From Trichobilharzia regenti (lineage: Eukaryota; Platyhelminthes; Trematoda; Strigeidida; Schistosomatidae): a stretch of 64,000 nucleotides of DNA. The stretch covers positions 12,999,925 to 13,063,924 of the forward strand of contig OX235266.1 in the NCBI GenBank assembly GCA_944472135.2. The letters run 5' to 3'. Of this stretch, positions 34,130-43,889 are shown in pieces. The notes under the pieces are model-generated. The model made no database searches. It was given only the letters and a program-made list of their open reading frames with translations, and was not told the DNA's origin. The first letter of the stretch is position 1; each line of letters starts with the position of its first letter. Both the position numbers and the translations under genes were made by a program.

Positions 34130-34705
34130 AATTTTTAAGTATTGGTTTTTTCAGGGATTTTGTTTGATTGGTGTGAAGATTTCATCATGAGCTGGCATCA
34201 TTAGGAGAACCACTGGAACACTAACTGGGGGTACTGGACAGGTGTCTCGTCAATATAGTTTGGGACTCTTCATCAGTACACACCCACCCACACAGGTTCA
34301 AACCCAAGGCCTTCCGGTGATAAGGCGAGCTAGCTCATACACTATTAAGCCACTGGGAGGCTATCCAATGGCCAGCCAGCCCATGAATTCTAACTTCTGC
34401 CAATTCATGACATAGCTCGACCACCTCGCAATGTCTTCTTAGATGAATAACTGTCCTCACCTTCGATCTGTTGTAGTCTTCTGGCCCCGACTTCTCACTA
34501 GAACCCCCAGGTTATCAACCTGAATAGGGGCAGTGGCTAGTGAGCATTAGATTATTTGTCGAGTATTGGTTTGAACCCCGGTGGTTGTGTACTTCTGAAT
34601 AATCCCAAACTAGGCTGACGACACAGCTGTCCGCTACTCCCAAGTTTTCTAATGGTCCTCTAACTGACATGAGACTATTTAGTTTCTCTCTACTCCGACT
34701 AGTAT
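34130..34705. mobile_element. SINE-C head-to-head pair, with extended 5' region
   Basis: Antisense copy 34,130-34,500: 3' tail (AAGTATTGGTTTTTTCAGGG), ribozyme relic, tRNA-like boxes and the 5' block running into the TGTCTTCTTAGATGAATAAC region. Sense copy 34,515-34,705: boxes (GGTTTGAACCCCGGTGG), ribozyme region with core CTGAATA (the conserved G is T), then GTCCTCTAACTGACATGAG; its 3' end is truncated. Confidence 0.75.
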
Positions 34706-35093
34706 ACACATTCTACGTACACATTGATGGCGAATGACGAACAAGATTATGTAAATACGTGAATGAAGTTATTCTCATTGCCATTATTATTATTATTATA
34801 ATGACCCAGAATAATTTTCACTAATCCATGCGCCTGAATTTTATTTTTGTTCAATACGCATTGCGCATATTCATAAGATTATTCACATGAACACCGATTA
34901 TTGCTAGGTAAAATTATGAAAAACCGAAAAGCACCTTGATAAAGCCCCTAGTATTCTATTGAAAGCTTAATAGACAATAATAATAAAAGTATTTTGCTTT
35001 ATTCCAAAACAGCAGTATTAATGTTACAGTGTGGAATTTACAGCATTCGGTATATTTTATAGAGTCTAAATTTATCGAAGAACATTAAAAACA

Positions 35094-35643
35094 ATTGGTG
35101 GATGGTGGCTAGCAGTGGAATCCAGGATGCGCATTTCATCCTATTTGGGACTCGTCATCTGGATGTACCTGCATTTCTCAGTGAGTGATGATGTTCCCAC
35201 CGGGGCTCGAACCCAGTACCCATAGTTTCAAACGCCAAAGCGTTATCCACTAGACCACTTGGGCCACGAGAGCCACCTCTTGTGCAACGGGTCATATTAA
35301 TTATTGAATTGAATTTTTGATATTCCCGTTGATTGATTGGATCAAAGTGCTCGGTCTTAGGTCTAGTGGATAACGCTTTGGCGTTTGAAACTATGGGTAC
35401 TGGGTTCGAGCCTCGGTGGGAACATCATCACTCACTGAGAAATGCAGGTACATCCAGCTGACGAGTCCAAATAGGACGAAATGCGCATCCTGGATTCCAC
35501 TGCTAGCCACCATCCACCAATTGTATACTAACTAAATGCCCAGACATCGTCGAAGCATCTGCACAAGAAGCCGACATTTCAACCTGAGACCGAGCACTTC
35601 GGTCCAATCAATCGACGGGAAAATCGAAAATTCAATTCAATAG
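35094..35643. mobile_element. Sm-alpha-like SINE, head-to-head foldback inserted as one unit
   Basis: CATTAAAAACA flanks the whole block (35,083-35,093 and 35,644-35,654), so 550 bp went in together. On the - strand, 35,357-35,302 is a monomer 3' end followed by ~20 bp and then a second monomer from its head (AGAGGTGGCTCTCGTGGCCC) through its ribozyme to 35,094. On the + strand, 35,358-35,643 is a monomer truncated at the A-box (GGTCTAGTGGATAACGC) that runs through its ribozyme to the same 3' end. The antisense ribozyme has A for the first core C (AUGACGA) and a weakened stem II, so it should be dead; the sense one is intact. Confidence 0.92.
35444..35503 (+). ncRNA. Type I hammerhead ribozyme, intact (Sm-alpha-like)
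   Basis: Stem I: GCAG/CTGC and ATCCAG/CTGGAT, with an internal loop between. Core CTGACGA (35,457-35,463), stem II GTCC-AAATA-GGAC, core GAAA (35,478-35,481), stem III ATG-CG-CAT, predicted cleavage after C35489. Every base of the conserved core (CUGANGA, GAAA, U-H) is present. Layout and most residues agree with the published Schistosoma mansoni hammerhead. Its role in SINE RNA is self-cleavage to unit length. Confidence 0.93.
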
Positions 35644-35659
35644 CATTAAAAACAGTTCT

Positions 35660-36290
35660 AAAGATAATTTTACAGGACTTTGAAAAAACAGAGAAGATAT
35701 GTAGCTAAGGTGAATGATCTGCAACACAACACCACCATGGAACCATCATCAAAGAACACAAGAAAATTCACCCTATCGTATGTAAAAAATATCTTTGAAT
35801 TAACAGATAGAATAATGAAACACTTTAAAATTGATATAGCACACAAGCCAGTCAAGTCGCTTAATTCAATACTATGCAAACCGAAAGATCCAGTAGAAAA
35901 AGGAGATAAAATTAATACCATTTACAAAATAAACTGTAAAAGACATTACATCGGGCAAAGTGGGCATCCTCTTCGAATTAGAATCCAGATACACAGATCA
36001 GCTGTAAAAAGACATGATATTTATTGCCGTTTCATATCAATGCATATAGATAATTATGGACATCAATTTAATGATTGGGATAATGTCGAAATTTTAGACA
36101 GAGGAAACATCGAAGGTGCAGTCAGGGAATTCCTAGAAGCTTGATACTCAAACGAATATGCAATTAATGAACACGTTAACACAGAGCAGGTTTACCGACT
36201 AATAAAAAGCAAACCATGTGACTGAAGCTGTAACAAAAGCTCTGCAACTAAACCAACCAGCTTCAGAGAACACTAATTATTGCATATTAC
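35660..36290 (+). pseudogene. PLE-2 endonuclease, largely open
   Basis: A single open stretch (35,680-36,141, 154 codons) covers the linker (TLSYVKNIFELTDRIMKHF) and the endonuclease: CKRHYIGQSGHPLRIRIQIH (35,935-35,995), YCRFISMHIDNYGHQF, DNVEILDRGN, AVREFLEA, then a stop and SNEYAINEHVN..YRLIKS. It is the best-kept PLE-2 endonuclease here. RT is absent. It ends in AACTAAACCAACCAGCTTCAG, shared with the 26-kb copy, but lacks the hammerhead-like block. Confidence 0.8.
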
Positions 36291-36495
36291 AGGATTGTTA
36301 ATGACAGATTATTATTCGGTATTTGTAGTGATAGTAAATTCATAAACCTACAAAACACTCTAAAGAAATAATAATAATATGAGCAGTCAGTCACACATAT
36401 CGAATAACATTGCAAACAATTTTAGGCATAATCATATTACAGGATTGTTAATGACAGTTCTTATTGGATATATTTAGTGACAGTGAAGTCATGTA
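36283..36495 (+). repeat. Partial tandem duplication
   Basis: The 25-bp word starting CATATTACAGGATTGTTAAT is exact at 36,283-36,307 and 36,433-36,457, with weaker similarity for another ~40 bp after each. The ~150-bp spacing suggests a local duplication. Confidence 0.7.
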
Positions 36496-36599
36496 TGTAC
36501 AAAAAATTATTATCAATAAAAATATTTGTAGTCAAGATTGTCACTTAATTGAGATAATGTCACCATAGGTTACAAGTAGAGGATAATGAAAGAGTCGAT

Positions 36600-38960
36600 T
36601 ATTATACTAGCAGCATAGTAATTCAAAGATTCTAGGTCTACTAGATTTGTAACAAGGAGAGAGTTGAGGATAGAGGGGGTGTCGAGGGTCAAACAGTATC
36701 GATTTAGACCATTTCTCGCATGAGTTCAGTTGTCTGCGGACTAATGTAGTGACAGGCTGGCTGATTTGCACACCCTATTGACAATCTTCAGTATCCTCCT
36801 CAGAATGACATAGTCCTTTTTCATTAGCCCCGGAAAAACTAAGGGACAGCAGTAAAGTACGGTAGGTAAGATTCATGAGTTAAAAATTGTAAAACTAGAG
36901 GATGAGGTGTTGCAGATTTTTCTAGCTACGTAGTGAAGTAGCTTCGATGGAACATTTTCATTGAGATAATTAAGTGAAGTCATAATATAAAACTATGTGG
37001 TGAGAGCTGGCTGCTAGCCAATTGGTAGACATTAATTTACGTCAATGTCTATGTCACTAATATTGGCCGTGAGAAAATATGAACGAGACTGATTCAACAA
37101 CCAATCACAGCGGAGTTAACGTGGGCAAACACGATTCGCAGAAATATGGCTTAACTTTCGGAGAAACCAGTCACAAGCAGTACATGATAACCCTGAGCAA
37201 GAAACAACCATTCAGAAGACGTTTCTACTTGAATAAGCTTTAATAATAATATACATGAAACATATATAAATACGTGCTGATTTCCTTAATAAATGATCTG
37301 TTGCCTGGCCCTTGTCTTCTGTTGTTTCAACTATACGAAAGTATTTTGTGTTAGACTTAGTTTTTATTACAGTCTCCTCTATGTCACAAGCCTGCTGTGT
37401 ACTGACCAGTTGTTTCGGATCACGTTTAAGGTAAAACCATTTAGCTTAGACCACTTACTGATGCCCGACATAAAGCTACTAAGTTTGCAACAGACTGATT
37501 GGCATTGACAGGAAGTGAGACGGTCAGATTATAAGCGTATTTGACGAAGTTGACTCCATTCAAAAGAGGCAATTCTTGTAAGAAGAGAGAAAAGAGAAAA
37601 GAAGAGACAAAGGAGAGAATTCCGAGGAACACCAGCTTCAGTAAGCAAGGTAGAGGAAGATTCACCCTTATACAGAGTATGCTGCATTCTGAATTAAGAA
37701 TGCAACCATTTAACAGCCGAGAACTTGTTTTGTGTAAGGGGAGGCTTATTGGACAAAAAGCATCTAAGTACCGAGTCATGAGCACATTTGTGGTCGAGGA
37801 AAGTACAGTGTAAACAACTGATGCCTTGCCTAAAATGGAAACAGTGTTGTGATGTAATACAGTGGCAACATCTGAAGTACTTCAGCGCTGTCAGTAAGCA
37901 AAGTGTTTGGGATCATCAAAACTATTTAGAGAAAGTGCAAGGTTTAATATGACTGATTTCTCCATTAATTTCAAAAAAGGTGAGGCGATTTCAGTAGGTT
38001 TGAATTTAACAATAATTCCAGAAATTCATTTGGTTTCAGGGATGATTTTAATGTCTTTCCGCGCAGCATGTACAAAAAGGAAGTATTGAATATATTTGTA
38101 AGTGGTTATCATAAAATATCAAAACAGCATGTACACCATCAGGACCTAGTCTCTGGGAAGGCTTTAGACATTTCAAACACTTTCGAACATCACAATTATT
38201 AGAACTATGAGAGTCAATGACCTTATATTTGGGGACAACAGCATCTTTAGATGAGCACATGAAAGATTTGTTGATAGTATTCATATCAACAGAGGGGACA
38301 TTAATACTTTGCTCACCACAATCTGTATTTTCACTGAAAAGGTTCCATATATTTCAAGGAGTTTTAGGAGAAAATATTCTTTGGTTGTAAATTGTGTTCA
38401 AACTTTGGATTTCTGATTTAATCAGGATGTTAATCCTCCTTAGACCAGCGTTTTCTTAAGACATACACAGCCGCTCTTTTTCTCTCCGTATTTCTGTGAG
38501 ACGGGAAGAAGAGAAATGATCAAGTCTTTTGAGTAGCGTCTGTTTGAGGCAAGATAAGTCGAGGTAGAATTTAAGATAACCCATATTATTTGTGGGTGTA
38601 TCATTTGGCGTGCGCTTGTTCGAAAAAAATCTGAAACCTAACCATGTCTGTGTTTACAAGCATCAGTCAAAAGATCAGAGTATGTTCCGCGTGATCTACT
38701 AAACTGACAGATCATTCCTTTTATCTTATAAATAAGTGATAACAATTTATCCCGAAACACATCCCAGATATTCACATATCTGCTGGATGAATGACGCATT
38801 TTCTTTAGTTAGTTTTAGCTGAATTTCTGTTGAACTCGAGTGAATCAGAAACTTTGTCAACAGGCGATAAACATGTCACCTTATATTAATACATTTATTG
38901 TAACTACGCAAATTCACAACATGATTAGCATAGTCCTCCAACTTCCTGCTCATTTCTCTG
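36600..38960 (-). pseudogene. CR1-like LINE (LINE-Y), RT region, split by a solo LTR
   Basis: On the - strand, in order: LKPSQRLGPDGVHAVL (about 38,170-38,120, the GPDG box), FLDHKCAHDSVLRC (about 37,810), SYKGESSSTLLTEAGVPRNS-like block (about 37,670-37,620, the GVPQGS region), FVKYAYNLTVSLP (about 37,535-37,495) where the catalytic YADD has become YAYN, and past the LTR the C-terminal block MKKDYVILRRILKIVNRV (about 36,830-36,770). The last block matches LINE-Y at 57.5 kb. Many stops. Distinct from LINE-X. Confidence 0.8.
36996..37329 (+). mobile_element. Solo LTR of an LTR retrotransposon, copy 1
   Basis: Begins TGTGGTGAGAGC and ends TGTTGTTTCA (TG...CA), flanked by ACTA at 36,992-36,995 and 37,330-37,333. 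Contains CCAAT (37,101-37,105), a TATA box TATAAATA (37,265-37,272), AATAAA (37,288-37,293) and the end block TGTTGCCTGGCCCTTGTCTT. The second copy is at 52,801-53,051. The 4-bp duplication fits Gypsy-like elements. It interrupts a CR1-like LINE. No internal region remains, as after LTR-LTR recombination. Confidence 0.9.
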
Positions 38961-39284
38961 ACGGGAGAGGGGGGAGAAGAAATTCCCAGATATTCGGATG
39001 GGCACGATTAATTAAGCTCATGACACCCAACTTACCCTCCGGTCTGTTGCATGTAAATGCATGTAGCGTTATAACCGGCGATTTATTCTACATTCCTTAT
39101 TCTATTACGATCAACTAGTCTAAATATTTTGTTCCACTAATGTAATGGAACTGCATGATACTGCTTTATTTTATCATAGAAACTAAAAATATGTAAAACA
39201 GACGTGGTTCAACAACTGTCCCGGATATCTGGAACGTCTGCAACCCATAAATCCCTGTAATATTTACACATATACATCATTTTT

Positions 39285-39538
39285 AAATTCACGAACCAGT
39301 GGATCGGGGCCCTGTGACTTATTAGTCTACGAGATAGCTCACATTTTACCCAGAAAGTCTTTGGTTCGAACACCACGATGTGTGCGTGCACTGATAAAGA
39401 GTCCCAAACGGTACTGACGAAACAGTTCTCTAGTATTCCCAGGTTCTTCATTGGCGCTCTAATTGATGTAATCTCATGATGAAATCCTCCAACCAATCAA
39501 ACAAAATACCTTTAAAACCAATACTTGATATATAAATA
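39285..39538 (+). mobile_element. SINE-C, sense
   Basis: Boxes (TCTTTGGTTCGAACACC), ribozyme region with core ATAAAGA (inactive), stem-III region ACAGTTCT, and the full 3' block ATCTCATGATGAAATCCTCC..AACCAATCAAACAAAA..ACTTG. The first of three SINE-C copies in a row. Confidence 0.75.
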
Positions 39539-39539
39539 T

Positions 39540-39832
39540 ATCATGAGCTGACATCAGTTAGAGAACCACTGGGAGTACTGGAGAGCTGTTTCGTCCTAGT
39601 TTGGGACTCATCATCAGTACGCATCCACCGGGATTCGAACCCAGGACCTTCTGGTTACAAGGCGAGCTCGTAGACCATTGAGCCACTGGGACCCGATCCA
39701 ATGGTCCTTGAATTCTAACTTCTGCCAATTCACGACATAGCGCGACCACTTCGCAATGTCTTCTTCGATGAGTTACTGCCTCATCTTCGACCTGCTGTAC
39801 CCTACTGGTCACGGCTTCCCACTATTGGCAGA
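39540..39832 (-). mobile_element. SINE-C, antisense, long 5' region
   Basis: On the - strand: 5' region (GGTACAGCAGGTCGAAGATG, about 39,800), GGCAGAAGTTAGAATTCAAG, A-box GTGGCTCAATGGTCT, B-box GGGTTCGAATCCCGG, then the ribozyme with core ATGATGA (first C lost) and a broken stem III. It forms a head-to-head pair with the next copy; about 130 bp upstream of the tRNA head is also conserved at 34.4 kb, so the family extends 5' of its promoter. Confidence 0.8.
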
Positions 39833-40085
39833 AGTTAGAATTCAAGGACCATTGGATCGGGTCCCAGTGGCTCAATGGTCTACGAGCTCGCCTTGTAACC
39901 AGAAGGTCCTGGGTTCGAATCCCGGTTGATGCGTACTGCTGAAGAGTCCTAAACTAGACGAAACAGCTGTCCAGTACTCCCAGGTTTTCCAGTGGTTCTC
40001 TAACTGATGTCAGCTCATGATGAAATCCTCCATGCAATCAAACAAAATCCCTATAAAACCAATACTTGAAAATATAAATATATAT
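39833..40085 (+). mobile_element. SINE-C, sense, with intact ribozyme core
   Basis: GGGTCCCAGTGGCTCAATGG (A-box) and GGGTTCGAATCCCGG (39,911-39,925, B-box) followed 8 bp later by a hammerhead, then CCCAGGTTTTCCAGTGGTTC, ATGTCAGCTCATGATGAAAT, AACAAAATCCC..ACCAATACTTG. The right-hand member of a head-to-head pair. Confidence 0.85.
39933..39977 (+). ncRNA. Type I hammerhead ribozyme of SINE-C
   Basis: Stem I GTACTG (39,933-39,938) with CAGTAC (39,972-39,977); core CTGAAGA (39,939-39,945); stem II GTC/GAC around CTAAACTA; core GAAA (39,960-39,963); stem III ACA-GC-TGT; cleavage predicted after C39971. All conserved core bases are present. Stem II is one pair shorter than in sibling copies, which carry CTAGGAC where this one has CTAGAC. 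Confidence 0.85.
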
Positions 40086-40094
40086 ATTCTTAAA

Positions 40095-40190
40095 TATTCA
40101 GTTACTCGGGTATAACATCAGTGAGATATTATCACAATGACTAAGGAATAAGGTGAAAAGAACATTCAGTGCTGCTGAATTATTATACGT
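40095..40190 (+). pseudogene. Short PLE-1 fragment
   Basis: LGYNISEILSQ (one stop) LRNKVKRTFSAAELL corresponds to the segment just before the PLE-1 endonuclease. It is followed by repeat H at 40,310. Confidence 0.6.
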
Positions 40191-40309
40191 TGGTTTTCTA
40201 TAAACACTAGTGTGTAGTTTACCTTTATCTACTCGTTTTATTTTGCAATCTAACATAGCTAATTCTCCTTGTTCATGTATATAATCTAAAGAACAAAAGT
40301 TGTGTGTGT

Positions 40310-40410
40310 AACTTGATATAATTATGAGTAATAGATTGTGCTCGAAACGTCATCATTTAATATTACTGTACAATATTGTGTGATTTATCAAAATAAAATC
40401 TTATTCTAAA
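40310..40410 (+). repeat. Repeat H copy
   Basis: TAATTATGAGTAATAGATTG, TGCTCGAAACGTCATCAT, AATATTACTGTACAATATTG, TGTGATTTATCAAAATAAAA. Contains a GAG.A/TGCTC stem followed by GAAACGTC. Confidence 0.7.
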
Positions 40411-40424
40411 TGGACTTAAAATAC

Positions 40425-40690
40425 TCTCATTTTATGTAGAATATTCAAATAGGAACATATTCATCAGCGTGTCTTTTGAAACAATATTGCTGGCGTCTTA
40501 AGCATTCTGTCCTCTATTCATTATGGTAACTTTCAGGCTATTTGAAAATAGGAGTGATTTACAGATTACACTTCAACAGTATAATTGGAGAACTAAAACC
40601 ACATGAAATCGTGTAAACGAGACGTGTTGTCATGAATGTGAAATATGGTTTTGCAGTGATTTATGTGAGCCTCCATTGCAGTCATTATGT
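40425..40690 (+). repeat. Repeat F, partial copy joined to PLE-1
   Basis: Matches the last part of repeat F (TAGAATATTCAAATAGGAAC, CTTTCAGGCTATTTGAAAAT, TGTAAATGTGTACGCAG). PLE-1 sequence begins at the same point as in the 44-kb copy. Confidence 0.7.
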
Positions 40691-41730
40691 AAATGTGTAC
40701 GCAGGAAACCTACATCAACAATCATCAGTGTACTCATTAATTCAGCTTCGTACATTTGAAATACAAACACAACCTAATAACGTTTTTGGTAGACAGAACA
40801 AGAGCAATCTCCTCTCAAGAATGTCGTAATGAATAGCTTAATATTATTAAACAGTAAAGGTCAGCCGAAAAAATTTCTCTCTTATGAGAGTACGAATCAG
40901 AAGTTAGAGCATGCCAAAGCACCAACAGTTCCGAAAAAGGTCTTATACTTGCAACTTCAGTTCCCGGGGATAATACCAGTGAGATATGAACATGACGTCT
41001 AAGGAATGAGGTAAAAAGGGAATTCAGTGCGACTGAATTATTATGCTGTGCCTTCAAAACCACTCACTATAAACTGCCTCATTTCGACTCTTCTATGTGT
41101 ATCTAGCACTTTAACTCCTCCTGTGGAGCCAGTTACATAGGCCGTAAAATTGGGCGTATTTATCGTCGGATTTCCGAACGGCATTCCACATAGCGGTTAA
41201 GTAAAGGAAAAACAAAATCTGTTTGTAGCGCTATTCAATCTCATCTTGTGGATACAGAACACAAGGTCGATGTCAACCGGGCTTTTCAAGTCATTTAACG
41301 TATACCAACAAATCCTAACTTCGCCTTAAGAGTTCGTCTACTAAATATTTCTGAGGCTAGCCGTTGGGATCCACATTCAGAAACCTAATTTATGTATTCA
41401 AAAGAAGATGTTGGTTCATACACTGTCCTTACCTTGACTGTCAGTCAACGTTTTCATGATCCTCAATCTTTTGTAGAAATTTCTTTAATTTTAGTTGATA
41501 TTCTATTTGCTATTCTATTTTTATTATGGTTGTTATAATATATGCATCTTTAATGAACTGTAATTCCATTGTGATCTTACTTGACAAATCGATATTATTT
41601 AAAAAGTTCTAATATTTTTATTGACTACATTTCTAGAATATTCTATGTATATAAACATATGTATATATAAATGTACAGCCAGAAGAGGAAATTATGTAAA
41701 AAGAATATTCTTTGCTCAAACATTTTATCC
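40690..41730 (+). pseudogene. PLE-1 remnant, endonuclease and tail
   Basis: Starts in the RT C-terminal region (RKPTSTIISVYSL-like), passes a PKAPTVPKKVLYLQLQFPG linker (about 40,915-40,975) and an endonuclease with FNSSCGASYIGRKIGRIYRR (about 41,110-41,170), ISERHS, SHLVDTEHKVDVN and RVRLLNISEAS, then an AT-rich tail to about 41,730 with the motif GCCAGAAGAGGAAATTATG. Frames are broken at several points. Confidence 0.8.
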
Positions 41731-41914
41731 CTTTCCTGATATATAATCGATTAATAGTCTGATCCGGAATTATATCCTTCCATAGCTCTCTAGTTTTACA
41801 CATATGTATGAGGTCAGATGATGTCAGCTGGACGAAGCTGTACACATTGGGAAACACTTATGCTAGATCGAGGATCATAGTGAAACCACAGTTTTGAATG
41901 GATCTACAAGTATG

Positions 41915-42400
41915 CAGATCTGTTAGAGGTGCATCGATTAATGTCTTTAGTATTTCTATAAAACGTTTTATGTCAGAGAGGTTGAAATAATGTCAAAAAG
42001 AGAAACTCAGGGACCATTTTCATTATTTAATGATTCAAATCAGGTTTATTTTTCAAAAAAACAACAACGAAAAATGAATTTCAGGTCATCTGTTTTTACA
42101 GAACAGTACAAGGACAAAATGTGTCAGTTTATGGAAGACGTTTTGGTGGCTTTCAACACTCTCTGTTTCCTTTCAGTACATATTTAGAGAGGTGAATATG
42201 CTTCTTATTCTTATAATTAATTTTTCGAAAAGAAGTTTCCAGTACCGATGTCCCTGAGAAATTAAAAACAAAATAAGGTGTAAACACAAGACTTATTCAA
42301 GAGCGCAAATATCGTACATAATCAGAAATATCAAGAAAATATCAACAGCATTAGTCCTAGTATTCAGTCTCTCTTCCTGTCTTTGAGAATTTTATGCATC
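41915..42400 (+). repeat. Dispersed repeat K, copy 2
   Basis: Collinear with 14,100-14,640. A 65-codon open frame (41,990-42,187) is not shared with the other copy. Confidence 0.5.
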
Positions 42401-42752
42401 GAAGCCTCCCGAGTATTATACACGCTTTAATTAAAGAAGCACTAAAACCTATGGAGTTCGTGAAAGCTGCTTTGTAATAGTTTGGAGAATATTGGCAGTA
42501 CGCACCTGTTAGGGTTAAAATCCAGTAGCTTCCTGTTACAAGTAAATTTCGTAGGCCGTCCACCCTGACCACTTTTACACGCGTAGGTGTGTAGGGATGA
42601 TCTATCTCAAGCAAAGATAAGACAGCTGTCCAAAACTCCCACGTCCTTTAGTGTTTGTCAAACTGACGCGGATTTTCTACTCCAGTGCTGCTATGTGGAT
42701 CAGAGAATTGGCGCCGCGTCACGAAGGACACTTCGAACAAACTACACACCTA

Positions 42753-43228
42753 TTAGATGGTTGGAGGCAATCGGTAGGAAGACTTGGACCTAAGTTTCCT
42801 GCTAGTTGGCACTCACCAGTCAACAAGGCGTATCTGAAACCTCGAAGGGACTCATCCCCCTTCTGAGATTCGAAAGCGCCTCACCCAGTGAGTGCTGCAG
42901 TCAGTCGAAGACGTTGCCACTGAGCTGTTCGGGCTCGCGATTGACCTCCTGTAGGACTGTAGTGGATATTTTGATTTGACACTAGCAACTAGAGTGATGC
43001 GTCTAGTCTTCTGATTGGTGAAGACTGAATTCTATGAGTCAGGTTCTAATGTGGCCACTATTCTAGGTAGCTCGCCATCACGGTGCACATTGATTAGATG
43101 GTATTAGATGGTTGGAGGCAATCGGCAGGAAGCCTTGGACCTAGGTTTCGTGCTGGTTGACACTCGTCAGCAAGGCATATCCGCAACCTTGAAGAAACCC
43201 AAGTTCCTTTCTGAGATTTGTACCCACA
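42753..43228 (-). mobile_element. SINE-D tandem dimer with two hammerheads
   Basis: On the - strand: a ribozyme (43,176-43,132), an AGATTGCC-type end, a ~130-bp spacer, a tRNA-like head (GAGCCCGAACAGCTCAGTGG, about 42,935), a B-box-like TTTCGAATCTC (about 42,887), then a second ribozyme (42,829-42,781) and the same end. Unit length is about 351 bp between equivalent ribozyme positions. The shared end GGTTGGAGGCAATCGG (+ strand) occurs at 42,759 and 43,110. The downstream ribozyme has an insertion in its core. Confidence 0.85.
43132..43176 (-). ncRNA. Type I hammerhead ribozyme of SINE-D, intact
   Basis: On the - strand: stem I GCCTTG with CAAGGC (perfect), core CTGACGA, stem II GTGT/GCAC around CAACCA, core GAAA, stem III ACC-TA-GGT, cleavage predicted at the complement of position 43,138. 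All conserved core residues are present. The sibling at 42,781-42,829 keeps most stems but reads TTGACTGGTGA across the core. Confidence 0.88.
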
Positions 43229-43889
43229 CACACTTCATCAACAACTGTCTTACCTCAATGCTTTAGATCACATGGCCAGAAAAGATGATCAGCAAGGATC
43301 TCTGAGAGCGGACCGACCCAGCAGGAACCACTTGTGCAACAAGTATGCAGCGAGAAATGGAGGTGGACTTGCCATACTCTGACAAAACCACCAAATGACA
43401 TCCCAAGACAGTGAAACCCGGACGGAAAGTGGCGAGTCGGTTGTCAGATTACTATTTCATATATACTAGCATGTTGAACTGTATTCCTCTTTCAGTGTCA
43501 CAAAATGTGCTATATAAGTAAAATATTAGTTACAATGTTCCCTCTCTGATTACCAATTCTGACGATGGTTCCATCTCGTTCGAAAAGACAATTCTTATAC
43601 CACATCTTCAGTTCGTCTCAGTTCTATCTACTGTTTTTTAGCTATTTCGTTGTGAATGTATTGAATAGTGGTGTTTCAAAATTTCCTCGATAAAACCACT
43701 TCTTTCAGGGATTCAAATGTTAAACTTTGAACACCTCCTGTATTATGTGGTAAATCTCTTTGACCTGTGATCTATGCTACACTTCTCCAACAGATCTATA
43801 CACTGAGGTATGAAGTGAACGCATACCCACCACATTGGTTGGTTGCAAAACTACATCTGACGAGTAGTCATTAGTTTGCATGACTTACT

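Larger units (their letters stand above)
42640..43450 (+). pseudogene. LINE-X fragment split by a SINE-D dimer
   Basis: CGSENWRRVTKDTSNKLHT-like sequence (about 42,690-42,750, the YGSETWR block) is interrupted by SINE-D and resumes at about 43,232 with FINNCLTSML, WPEKMISKDLWERTD-like and EMEVDLPYSDKTTK blocks to about 43,445. Repeated ACACAC-type words occur at both edges (42,744-42,750 and near 43,225-43,232). The 3' terminus is missing. Confidence 0.75.

Noticed and set aside
35340..35425. tRNA-like stretch with B-box GGGTTCGAGCC
   Set aside because: It is the promoter head of the Sm-alpha-like SINE; the inverted partner and target duplication show it is part of the insertion.
37541..37813. 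90-codon sense open frame
   Set aside because: It lies opposite the CR1-like RT (GVPQGS to YADD region), which has the recognisable motifs on the - strand.
42470..42640. Another antisense SINE-C
   Set aside because: Only scattered words (GGCAGTACGCACC, TTCCTGTTACAAG) fit; too weak to list as a feature.
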